Positions 23,900 to 35,600 of a DNA stretch of 64,000 nucleotides are shown piece after piece. The stretch spans positions 221,001 through 285,000 of the forward strand of contig QEYB01001179.1 in assembly GCA_017562135.1 (NCBI GenBank), in the 5' to 3' direction. This DNA comes from Dipylidium caninum. Lineage: Eukaryota > Platyhelminthes > Cestoda > Cyclophyllidea > Dipylidiidae. Under the pieces are notes generated by a model. That model worked only from the letters and a program-made list of their open reading frames with translations, did no database searches and was not told the DNA's origin. Position numbers and translations under genes: made by a program. The stretch's first letter is position 1. Each line of letters starts with the position of its first letter.

Positions 23900-24610
23900 A
23901 GTGGCTACTGATAAAACTTGTTTACGCCACCAAAGGGAAGAAGTGCCACAAAAGCAGGTAGAAATTTATTCAAAGAGTTTTCTGGAGATACACTTTCTGA
24001 TTGCACACGAAAAGGTGATTCGGACGATGGTGTTGAGGACGAATTGGAGGAGGATTCTTCTCAGACAACATCGCAGATCGCAGAAAGGTTTACTTCAGCT
24101 CGGCAAACCATTTCGTGCCATATGCGGAAGATGGGATTTCTGTGGAACTATTCAAAACTGAGTGCCCAGTGAATTAACTGGGAAGAATTTGGATGAGCGG
24201 GTTGGAACAAATTCGAGCCCTTCTTGAACCGGATGATAAGTGGGGATGAAAAGGGGATTAATTAGGAGAAATTCGTAAGTAAAGGGGCATATTGTGGAGC
24301 CGGAGAACCTGACTCCTCCAACTCTGAGGCAAATTTGATTCTGAATGAGAGAATGCTGTTGTGGTGCGTGTGGTGGGGGACGGTGGCGGAGCAGTGCATT
24401 AGGCGCCTTTAAAACCGAACAAAAAGCTGAATTGGGCGAGGTGTTGGCAGCAACCGGATAAATGAGACAGCGGTCGAAAAAAGGGCTGATGATGTTGGAG
24501 AAGAAGGACATCAGATTGCACCGCAATGGGGCCAGGCCACAGGCTGCTTGGCGACCCGTCAAAAATAGACCGCAAAATTCTGTCGAATTTGCCATATTCT
24601 TCGGAATGAG
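23900..24610 (+). pseudogene. Decayed mariner-family transposase
   Basis: Pieces of a mariner (IS630/Tc1-mariner superfamily) transposase follow in the right order. They are an N-terminal ATKAGRNLFKEF segment, a helix-turn-helix QTTSQIAERFTSARQTIS, a VPSEL motif (family WVPHEL), an SGDEK motif carrying the first catalytic Asp, a GEP segment, LLWCVWWG, and HRNGARPQA (family HxDNARPHA). At least two frame changes are needed: the open frame 23918-24172 ends before VPSEL, which lies in another frame at 24162-24227, and the first frame resumes at 24218. Several stops interrupt the rest. The second catalytic Asp reads Asn-Gly in the HRNGARP motif, so the enzyme is dead. The C-terminal third is missing or unrecognisable. 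Flanking TIRs were not found. Confidence 0.85.
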
Positions 24611-27600
24611 CATAAAATTCTCAAAGTAAAAAAATATTAAACAAACAATGGTTTAATTTTCCGCATCGAGAGACGAAACATTTTTCAGAAATAGGCTGGA
24701 AAGTTATCTCGCATTTACATATTCTTTGGACTATCACTTATTTTTGCACTTAAAAAAAAATATTTCGGAGGGCAAAAATTCCCAAAGGAAAATTATTTAA
24801 GCAAACAAGAGTTCATGTCCATGTCAAAAATGGAATACACAAATTGCCTTTAAGCTGACAAGGAGTCATTAATTATAAAGAAAATTGTATTGTTTGATAA
24901 AGTTTCTTGACAGCAATAAAAATTTATTTTTTACTTCAATTTAAAAATGAGCATAACTTTCCGGTAGACTTGGGAATGCACATCAGACTCGACAATTTCT
25001 GTATTACTTTAGACCTCAACGCCCCTCGTGTGGAATGGATGTGCGGCTATTAAAATCCCCCTCTGTGCATCCGAGGGTGGGGCGGAGCGGAGCGGAGCGG
25101 GGTGGGGGCGACGGGAAAGTCGGCGGGGAATTTGCAGCCCCGGCAGCTCGTTGCGCTTTCCTGTCAATGTCCACGGTGAAATGCGCTTATCAGACCGGAA
25201 CAAACGCATTCGCCAGGCTCGTCTCATCGAGGGGAAAGGCTTCAGGAACTCGGCAAGTGGTGGTGCACGACACGACCCTAAATTTGAGCGCCCCAGGCCA
25301 AATGGAGAGATCGGATGAAAATCGTGGCGGTAGACGTTGTTTCCTCTGCCTCACTCTTTCTCCACCGACGTTGTGGGCGCGGAAGAGAACGAGCCGAATG
25401 GTCCCGGCCGAAGAGGGCGCAGTTTGGGCGAGAAGGGAACTCGACTGCGCTCCGTCTGGCGGTCTCGCAAGACTCCTCGGAACTCGCAATTTCTCTCCTG
25501 CGACGCACCGCGCGAACAGCCCCAATGGCGGGCGAAGCGACGCGACGCGATGCCTCTGCCTGCCGCCTCGGCCTTGTTCCTCGAGGGTGTTGAACTTGCG
25601 CCCTTTCGTCTCTTTCCAATGCCCAAAAGAATGTCTCCAATCTCGATTCTTAGTCTCCAGTCCCACCGCGAAAACTTGGAGCGCTTCGACGTGGACCTCC
25701 CAATTGCCCGATCCCCAGGGCCGCCACGTCACTTTCATCGGACTGCGGAGAAAGTCTGCGGTTAATGAGCTCGCACGGGGCGGAATTTACCCCCACCCAC
25801 CGACTCCTGCACCGAGTGCATCTAACAGGCCCGCACCAGCCGTCAGTGGACGAAAATGCCGCCGATTCCTCACGCCTTACCTACGCTATGCCGGCCTACG
25901 TACTAACAAATGTTCCTCCCGGGAAGGCGTGCGGCTAATGGCGTTGCCAATTTAAGCGTTTTGGGGGTGTCGTTAAAGCCGAGGATGGCCGAGGACTCAT
26001 TGGATTAGGGCCAGCACCTGAACTTCCCGCCGCAGCCACAACCACAGCCGCCGCCGCCACCGCAGCCACGGCGAAGACCAATTCCCGGGGGAGACAGAGC
26101 ACTAAGCAGATGTCCCTCCACAAGGTGACTCGTACACTCTCCCGTTTACTTGGGCCAATAGGCCGCCGAGAGCTGGCGAAATGCGTCAATTGAGGGGAGA
26201 GATAATTTCGCCAGGCCTACCACTGGGCAACGCGAATGCCGGTTTCGGACACCAAAGTCTGCGTCCACTGCGTCCTCTATCGAATGTCATAATTGTATAC
26301 TTTGTCCCGATTGTTGGGAGAGCTGTGCCGCTGTGCATCAACAGACTCAGCCACGGACATGGCTTGACATTGGCTGCGTTGGGTGATGGCGAGGGGCAGC
26401 GACGAATTGCCGAGTTGAGGGCGTATTTTAGCGCAGAAGCGGTTTTCAGTGGTAGAAAATATGGCGTAGCTCTTGACTCGAAACTACTAACAACGGGCGT
26501 TGTCATATGGTGGACAAAATGGGCATCGCTCCGCACGCATTATGCATCATACGGGCATGTCAACGAAACGAAAGGAGTGATTTCGTGCGCATTTGGAGGA
26601 GGGGGGAGAGGCGGTTGGGGGCCCACTTGTTTTCAAGACTTGACGCGGAAATGCGGGATGACAATATCGGTGAAACCGCAAACAAACATGCAGCCTCAGC
26701 GGTCACTCGGCCATCGTGCACTAATTGACCATTTTATAGGGGCACACAATTGTGTGATGGCGAGTTAATGGGATACAACAGAATCCTGTGGTGAGAACAC
26801 TAGCCTGAGGGTGAGTGCAGACTAGAAGTTGAGCATAGGAAACATTGAGACATTTATAAAAAACACCAAGTTATGAGTTATGGTTTCCTGAAAAAAACGA
26901 ATCGAAAAAATTTAGATAAAATTAGTTGACGAGGGCGCAGTTATTCATTCTCAAATGTAGTAAAGGGACCGATTAATCCCATTTTTAGCACTATTTCCTT
27001 CGCAGTATGCTGTGCATCGGATTCGCGCCAGCCCAAGGCCACAAAGAAAGCACAAAACTCTTTCTACTTATTAGAAATTAGTAAAACTTCTCATATCGTG
27101 ACAGAAATAAAATCTCAAATGCGCTGCCCACTTCGCAAATTTGCTAGATATTGTGGATAAAACATTCGGCATTACATTGCTCTGAGGAACTTTTACACTA
27201 TAACATCGAGAACATATTCAGTTAACGTTTGTGGTAACGAGAACACTCCCTCTTTGGTGAGTTGCGAATGGAATTGAGCACCAATTAAGAATACCAAGAT
27301 CATATGATTCAGTCAGTTACCACGTCACAGACGTAAAACCAAAAAGACATTTGTCTTGCCATTATTTAGCCAAAATGTTGTAAAAATGCTCCTCTGCTAT
27401 GTCTCTCAAAAATTCTTTCCCAATTAAGGGAAAAGGTTTACGTTTAAACTTGGATTAATAAAGACCTAGTCACAATGCGGTTTTTTTCCAATAGTCGGCA
27501 CTAACAAACGATTTTTAATGTCAATTATCATTTAAATGTAGCAGTGTTTTTTATGCAAGTGTTCCTTCAGACCTGGTTGCGGTGGAGTCTAAGGGCAGCA

Positions 27601-28169
27601 GAAGTCTATCTTATTGAATATTGCACTTCCCTATCAATGCTGAAGACAGCAAATTCGACGATAGGAGAGTTCGAGGGGGGGGGGGGAAGGAAAGCGATAA
27701 TAAACCCGTTTACGCCTCAAAGGAAGGAGGAAGAGGACTTGACCAAAGCCACACAATCTTGATGCAAATCTGTCAGTCCAGGAAATGAGTTGGCAATCGA
27801 AAGTGTCAATGCTCAGTGTTCAGAGAACCTGAGGCAAACATTCACGTCATCCGGGTATGGGAGAGATTAGGAGGGAGTCCCAATGAGGAGAGCAGGAGCA
27901 ATGCGTCAGTAGATGAGACCAATTGCCACAGGACTCCTCCTTACACTCTTGGTCAGATTTTTTCCACTCACAGCCAATTTGGGGCGAAGCGAGGTTGAAG
28001 TGCCGACATAAAGGCTGAGGAAAGTTAGGTTGGTGACATCAAATGAAATGAGATGCAAACGAGTAAAACATCATTGTCCTCTGTAACGTCCTATATGGTA
28101 AGCGAACCGCACAGTCTTCGTAGAAACGTAACCACCTTTAATCTACTTCACCTTCTCCCCGCTTATCAG
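24611..28169. other. Intergenic, with a CpG-rich block
   Basis: 24.6-25.0 kb is AT-rich. 25.02-26.2 kb is CpG-rich and open in several frames of both strands, including one of 306 codons (25035-25955) and one of 195 codons (26181-26768). Neither resembles a known family, and the frames overlap on opposite strands. 26.8-27.5 kb is AT-rich and featureless. A G-run lies near 27676-27685. Confidence 0.5.
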
Positions 28170-28283
28170 CGTCTCCGGCAGCTCGAGAAGCACCTACTGG
28201 TGACAATTTCACCCATCCTGCTCTCATTATGGGAGCCACAGCTGGGAGAAAATGTTATCTACTTCGGAGAAGGACGACGGTAG
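28170..28283 (+). other. Candidate terminal exon, 37 codons
   Basis: A pyrimidine-rich acceptor (TTCACCTTCTCCCCGCTTATCAG-type, AG at 28168-28169) is followed by a phase-0 frame starting RLRQLEKHLLVTISPILL and ending at a TAG at 28283. It is amphipathic and unrecognised, and no upstream exon was joined. Confidence 0.22.
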
Positions 28284-29240
28284 AGTAGAAATGCATGCAC
28301 AATGGTAGAGATATCCACTTGTTCACAAACTTCCAATCACATAAGACACATACAACAGGGATGGGGAAGTGGAATGGTGGCTTGCGTTGGTGAAGCGGTT
28401 GTCGTTTCCAATGTGGGATAGTGCCTTTGGTTGCTAGTGGACTCCCAACGGCCACGTCCACACTACCTCACGTAATGCTCCATTCTTATGATCCCCTTCC
28501 ATCGAAACTAATGAATATGGGTTTGAAAAGAACTGAAGAATGTAGTAGAGTTGGCTCTGTAGAACAGACTGAGTGTGAAGTGTGGAATAGAGGTTTACAT
28601 ATCACTTGGTCCGTCCAGCCTCTCATCCCAGTAAACCAATGATTTGACAAGCAGAGCGAATACTTTCCGCAACTGGCGAATGTTATGCTTGTCTTTCAGG
28701 CAAGCACCTCATTAGTGACAAGGTGGATGACGAATAAGGATGTATCGAAGAGAAAACTCTGCACCAACATCCAAAATCTATCCATCGACGTGTAACCGTT
28801 GTTTCGGCATCACTTACGAGCTGGAAATGTTTATGCTCCACTTTGAACGGTGTCGGGAGGGAAGGAGACAGTCTTCGGTGGCTCATCCATCCTGTTGGCG
28901 CTCTAATCATTCGGAAAGTTATGGTAAGTTTTTCAAAAGGTAGAGTTGACCTAAGGAAACAATATAACTTTGAACATGCCAACAATATTCATATTATACA
29001 ATTTTCTGTGGTACAGAATGTAATAGCAAATAAACTTCTTAACTGAGGTTTGCGATTATTTTACCCCAAATTTGTTTTAACTGACAAAATGCTTTATAGA
29101 GCAACATTGCCGGGTGGTCAGAATTAGCACAAAGGGCGATGTTCGGACTTAAAACTTTGCGTAATTTTAACTAGTCCCTTCTATCATCACAAATTTTCTT
29201 ATATTGTGATCGTATTAAAAAAGAACTAAATTTTACTTAC
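28284..29240. other. Intergenic, nothing recognised
   Basis: Short open frames only, on both strands, with no motif or repeat. Confidence 0.5.
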
Positions 29241-29503
29241 AGCATTCCGAAAACTGGCATAATCAAACCATTAGGGGTAATTTCCCATTCGCGACCACTC
29301 TTTGGCGAAATATGCTCCTTAACTCTCTCAGCACCGCGAGTGGACAAATAGTTCCCTGATTCAGCTTTACGAAAACAACTAACAAGAAATGCCATAAACA
29401 AATAGCCCTGGTTATTCATTGCACCATGACATAATGCGTGAATGTGTGTCTCAAGACATAATTGCACCAAGGAAGGGTATTTAATGATAACAACTTGACT
29501 GTT
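29241..29503 (-). other. Candidate exon on the minus strand
   Basis: The frame is open from 29503 down to a consensus GTAAGT donor (GT at 29240-29239), with the last codon split after two bases. It contains NNQGYLFMAFLVSCFRKAES and ends near NGLIMPVFGM. The strong donor and an open frame in AT-rich DNA argue for an exon. The upstream acceptor is unclear and the family is unknown. Confidence 0.33.
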
Positions 29504-32500
29504 TTAACTTAAACGCCTTATGTTGGGAAGAACAGTGGGAGGACGGAGTACAAAAATTCGTCTGCCTACAGCCAGTCTACTTGGTTCGAAACTTCGGCTG
29601 TCGGAGGTGCTAGGCTGGAAGGCTGTACACATTCGCAACATGAAGACATGACGACAAGGAAAGGTGTGGGGATAGCACAACGCTGGTCCTGGTTGGCACA
29701 TGACAGAATCACGTGATGCGTCACGGGGCGTCCTTCCCATTGGTCTGTTTTTTTGCACACTTCCTCGTGGGCAGACAATAAAACACCTTATGCATTTCTA
29801 TGTCTCATGCTATTAGCAGGCCAGTTGTTTGAGACTGAGGCAGAAATGATGGGTATTAATTAGTTAGTATTCTCTACTACTTGGTTCGCATCCATTACGC
29901 ATAAACTCCTCTTTAAACCTGCCTTACCTCTCTCGAGCCTTAAATATATGTGATTTGGTTGAGAATCTTCACTATCGCACAGGCGGATAATAGGTTAGAA
30001 ATATGAAAGCCGGGACAGTAGCTGCTCAACGTTGGATCCTCATTGCGCTTTCATTTCCATATATGAATGACATCCAGGTGACACACTCGACAGGCTGGGA
30101 ATTGGACGGCCTTCTTAACGCTGCCTTCAGGGGCATTTTTTATGTCTTATGAAGCCATCTCCGAAAATGGCCTCCGACTTAAGAGGGACGTCCGAGAGGC
30201 TACCCAAGAACTCCACATACACACATACACACGCACAGATGACATACAAGAAGAATTCTCTCCACAACCCGAATCTCCCCGATCCCCTGTGTAGCCTTGT
30301 GGTAGGTTACGTTCAAATCGAGGACTTGGTGTAACGAAATCTGGCTAGGAGAGGTGGAAAGCTGGGAGGGGCACTGCACTGGCCTCTGCGTCGAAGTAAG
30401 AGTGTTGCAAAATGTGTTTAAGTGCACAGGCTCCACAAACTCCTTCGTCTTAGCCGCCCGGCTTTTAGGTCTCCCAGCCATTTTCTGCGGCAGCAATTAA
30501 CCATCACCTCTGCCAATAAGTCACAGACTTGAGACGCTGCAATATAAACATGGAAATTGTTTAGGCTCCGAAAGCACAAACTTGTAAAAGCACTTAAATC
30601 AAATTTAAGCATTTACAAAGGTCAATTTAACGCATTCAAACGTGACAGTGCGGTATAAGCCTATTTTTGCGATTTCGTTTATTCACATCCCACAAAAATT
30701 CCTACCTAGGGCCGATTTTTGGTGAGACATGTGAATTCTCCAGTTGCAATACTGGCTCTCGCTATGCTCGGAAGGAAGACGCCTCGGAGATGTGGTCGAG
30801 AGCGCACTCCTTACGGGTTCTGCGAGGACCCAACTTGAGGGAGTTTCGTTGTCATGACGATTTGAGTTATTCCGTGAAGGCAGGCAAGTGGACACATCAA
30901 CAGCAGCTACCCCACGGACGAGGAGCACAGTCGCGACCGGCGGTGAAGCCCACCGGCCGAGGATGAAGGATCACTGTGTAACACTTTGTTTAAGTTTCCG
31001 TGAACCAATGCTTGCTTCTCGACCTAAAAAATCGGACTGTGTCCCACAGCCGGTCACTACGGTACCAGTTATGTTGTGCTGGAAATAGCGATGGATTTCT
31101 AGAAGCATGTCATTTGATAAGTGTTTGTAATTACCTTAAATGACTACTCACTGAAATGCATTATCTGCCTTTTAATGAGCTGTGGAGTCACCGTACCCTT
31201 TCCTGTCCCAGTGGATAGGGTCGCTGAAATAAGTTAAGTAATATTTTTATTAAAAAGGAAAAAAATATTTATTTTTACATATGAACTCTTGCAACTCTCG
31301 CAGCGCACCCGCGATGGTGTGGCTTTTTTACACTGCAAGTCGGACTAATTCTCTCATCAGTGGATCATGAAATAGAGGGCAGATTAGTCGACGTCGCGAG
31401 TAAAACGACCGACATCACCATGCCCGAGCCTTTTGCCCCTCCGCCGGGGAGTGGTGTGCCGCCTTAGGGATCCCTTCTATTCCCTGGGACATTTCGCCGA
31501 GGTGGGACATCTGTGGAGTCTTTCTTTCATCGTCTGCCAAACCCTGTTGACGGTTTTGCATCACATTGGATGGACGTTAGTTGCGCCACCTATCGCTACG
31601 AGCAAGCCATTTTTCGACTTATTTGGGAATCGTAAATCTCTGAAACTATTTAGTTGAAATGGGAAAACTTTGACGCATTCAATGGAGAAGCTAAAATCCC
31701 TATCCCCACCACTCCGTCAAAAATACGTGACAAATACTGTTGCCCCTTGAAAGTGAACAGAAAGTTGGATTAATGCGAAATTCGCTTTCAGACTGTCATG
31801 GAAGGAAAGCCATTCGATGCATCAGCGCCATGCGACTTAATCTACGGCGCACCGTGTCGGTGGACGGGAGGGGACCAGATTATCTCGCTGAAACATTGGA
31901 TGAAACCGAAAAATGACTTAAACGAAACCAGTTCACTGGCCTTCCTTGGTGTAGTCGCACACACGAAAAGGTCAGCACATTGACATTAAGTCAAACACTA
32001 AGATTGTTGTATTCTAAGGCTTTTTTCCTACCAAAATCGCAATATTTTATAGCAGTTTATGTAACGGACGTATCGCTTGGTTAAGGGGAATTGACGAGTC
32101 CGTTGACAACTCGGAGACGCGCAGTCCACTCCTCGTCGCGGAGGACGGTGGCGGGACAATTCGCGCTGGACGATATTAAGTGGTCGGTATGAGCAAGATG
32201 AAATGCAATTGGAGAGGAATCTACCGATGGGGATTTCTTTTGTGAGTGCACCAGGAGACAGAGGTGGTCCAGCGGAAAGTCAGTGTTTTCCACGTCCAAA
32301 CCACCAACGCTGATACGAATGCCTCGAATCACAACGAAGCGGGGGGCAGCCCAATTCATCGGGGGCGGCGGAGAAAGACCACCTGGCGCCGACGGCGCTC
32401 TCGATGAAGACTACACCCCGCCCGGGCACCGAGGAACCGCTGAGCCTCCTTCTGGCAGACCTTCCGTCTGGTAAACCTCAAATCGACCGACGTAACACGC

Positions 32501-32615
32501 GGTTAACACGATTGTCCGAATGCCCGACCTCCATCTATTTCAACAAGGGGAGAAGGTGCGGAGAGAGGAGGCCACGACCCAAAACTACTGACCCGGCACG
32601 TCGATCGGCTCAATT
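29504..32615. other. Intergenic, no gene called
   Basis: A CA-rich tract lies near 30216-30236. Frames of 60-100 codons occur on both strands, none recognisable. The sequence up to 32615 is unique flank of the large inverted repeat and does not resemble the flank on the other side. Confidence 0.5.
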
Positions 32616-35600
32616 ACAACTCACCACTTCCTCGTTCTCGAGCCTCGTCGTCGCCGCGAGGCCCGCCAAGACATCGTGGAACGAGGCAGACGTGGCGCAG
32701 TCCGAAGGGAATGAAGAAACTCGTGGAGCCACGCTGTCACGATGCCACACCACTGTGACCGTGGCCATGGCCTTTTCTTCAACTCCATGGCCTCTATCTG
32801 CCCACCATCAGGCAGGACTTTCCCCACTCCACCGGAACGCCAACTTGATAATAATGGCGAGAAATAATCAGCCCGCACAGATCTCGCGCTTCCTCTTCCC
32901 TCTGCCCCGCTTTGCTCAGCCCCACCCAAACCGCCACACCAAAACAGAGCGACACGACCCACACCGAGGCATCCCACGAGGACGCCGGTCTCCCACTCTC
33001 CCCACGTCGAGTCGCCTCACTTCTGCTTGACCACAGGCACAAAGTCACGAGTCCCAGGGGGCAGGGCGCAGGGGCAGGGCGCAGGGCGCAGGCCCTCAAC
33101 ACGACCACAAGGCGGGTTGCCAGTGGTCGCTCAACCCGCAACACGGCGAATGACCATTGTGGAATGGCTTGGAGAAGGAGGAGGAGGAGGAGGAGAAGAG
33201 GAGGAGAAGGAGGAGGAGGAAGGAGGAGGAGTGGCAGTCCGCACCGAGACGCAGGCGACGCAGTCTGCCACGCGTGTATGGCAGGCAGGACGGGGACTGC
33301 GGTGGCTGCGGTCCTCCGATGGCTGAGGTGACTGCGAGGGTTGGAGGGGCAGCGGACGGGCAACAGACAGGCAGCACACAGTCTCCTCCACCACGACTCC
33401 CTCGTCCACTCGCCTCGTCACAGCTGCCACTCCCCGTCCACTGCCCCCGACACATCGACACATCGCATGACGACGTCACGGGCGCGCGTGGCGGACGACG
33501 CGACTGCCACGTCGGGTGCTCAGTCGCCTCCAAAAACCCCTTCTCCTCGCCAGTGACTGTGTCTGCCACATTCCCTTCCGCGTGACAGAGAGGCCTTCAG
33601 GTGGGCAGACACTGAACAGGAGGCTTCGCTCGAGGCTGTCATTTGGTAGTGGCGGTGGCCTTCGACGGCGTTGGTGTAAGCAGATGTCCGATCGCCGAAG
33701 GGGCGTCTTCTCTCCGAGACGGGAGGGGAGGAGAAGACACGGGATGAGATGAGATTAGTTGAAATGAAAATGAAATGAAATGAATGAAATGAGAGGGGGA
33801 GGGGAGGGGAGGGGAGGGGAGGGAGGCGAGAGAGTAAGAAAGGAGGGTGCTTCTCCTCGAAGATTCACCCTCTCCACCCAACTCACACTCCGTTCCTTCA
33901 ACGAGACTGTCCACATCGCGGGTCGAAACATCACCCAAGTCGAGCTGAAGTGAGCGTCCCCTCCACCAGACATCCACGCAGTTGGCCTCGTCTCCGCGCC
34001 CATCTCGCTCTTTGCCAGACGGAGCGGAGAGCGGTGCTGCCCCCACTCGCCTGCATTTGCAGTCGCTCGTGGCGAAGACCACCTCCTCGCACCGCCTGTC
34101 CCGCACATCACATCGGCGTGACCCAATGCCCAGGAGGCGCATTTGCAGTCAGAGCGGGGCTCAGACGGAAACGAAGGAGGAGACGAAGGGAAAGGAGAAG
34201 AGGAGGAAATGGAATTACGAAATGACCGGTAGATCGCAGGGCTGCCAACAGTGCGGTGAGGCTGTCTCGGTGACTTGTTCACCTCGCGTCAGTGCCAACG
34301 CCGCCTCGCATCCGCTTCACACGCATCTGCCCGCTCCACTTTCACCAGCAGCGACTCGTGAGTCGACGGTTGAGGTCGCTGCCAACGCCGTGGTGGCGAT
34401 GCGGCGGGACAGGCCAAGAAGCAGACGTCGAGGCCAGGGCGCACCTCGCGCCCACCGACATGTCAACCGCAGAGTTTGCCTGCAGAAACCTCCCACCACG
34501 ACGAGAGGTCCCCCGAAACATGGTCTCCCATGGAGGGTCGCGCCTCAGACGCTTGACTCGCGTGTGGCGGAGTAGAGGCGTCTCACTGTGCAACGGGAGA
34601 CACACTCGAATGTCGAGCGACAAGCGCACACACCAACTCTCTCCCCTTCCTCTCATCGGCACCACAGACAACCAGCACCCTCCTCGCATGCCAACAGCAT
34701 TTGCGATGCCTTCTCCGCCATTCGCCTCATTCTTCAGGGCGACTCACAGTCGCCTGATGACGCCGGTCGCCGCTCCAACATGCTTCGACGTCATCGCTCG
34801 TCGATCCACGCAGAGAAAGTGGTGCGAGAGACTGGAGAGTGTGGAGGCGCGAAAGAACGAACGAACGAACGAACGAACGAACGACTGCACACGTGAATGA
34901 GGACATCGACACAAACATACAACCCACACTGGGTCGTGGTGACCCACACCAAGTTGCATCTGCCTCTACCACTGCCTCCTTCCCACCACCACCCCACCTC
35001 ACGGAGAGAATGCGCCGTCTGCCGAGGCAACCACGAGGACACGTCTTCCACGTCTTCCACGTCTTCCACGTCTTCTTCTCAAAGCCCTTTCACCTCTTAA
35101 AGCTTTTCCACTCACATCAACGCAACTCGAAGTGATTCGGTCCAACCCAACCCACTTCACGCCGCGTCACTGCACGTCAGTTCCACTTGGGCCCACGCCT
35201 CGTTCGTCCGTCCGCCCGCCCGCCGCCCGCCCGCCCGCCTGCCTGCCCCCCCGCTCGCTCACTCGCTCACTCACTCACCACCGCAACAGCGCTCCGATCA
35301 CCGTCTCTCCCACATGTCCACTCGCAAATACCCTCGCTTCCAACTGTCCTCCACGTCCTGCCCCTCTTCACTGGCCGCCGCTGCACTCGAGCGAGACGAG
35401 CGACAGAGGCGGACAGAAGAGGTGGGCAGAGAGGCGGCAGGAAGGGAGAAGGCGAGAGAGAGGGGCCCAATTGAGGAGGCAGGAGAATGGAGGGGGAGCG
35501 CCAGTGGGAGTGGGAGTGGGAGTGGGAGTGGCAGCAGAGGACGGCGGAGAGGGAAAGGAATGCCCCGAAAGCAGGCGCAGCTGCTCTCCTCTCCCCACAT

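Noticed and set aside
25035..25955. A 306-codon plus-strand frame
   Set aside because: It lies in a CpG-rich block where several frames on both strands are open at once; no motif, splice signal or family resemblance.
26181..26768. A 195-codon plus-strand frame
   Set aside because: Unrecognised, overlapped by a 116-codon minus-strand frame, with no promoter or poly(A) context.
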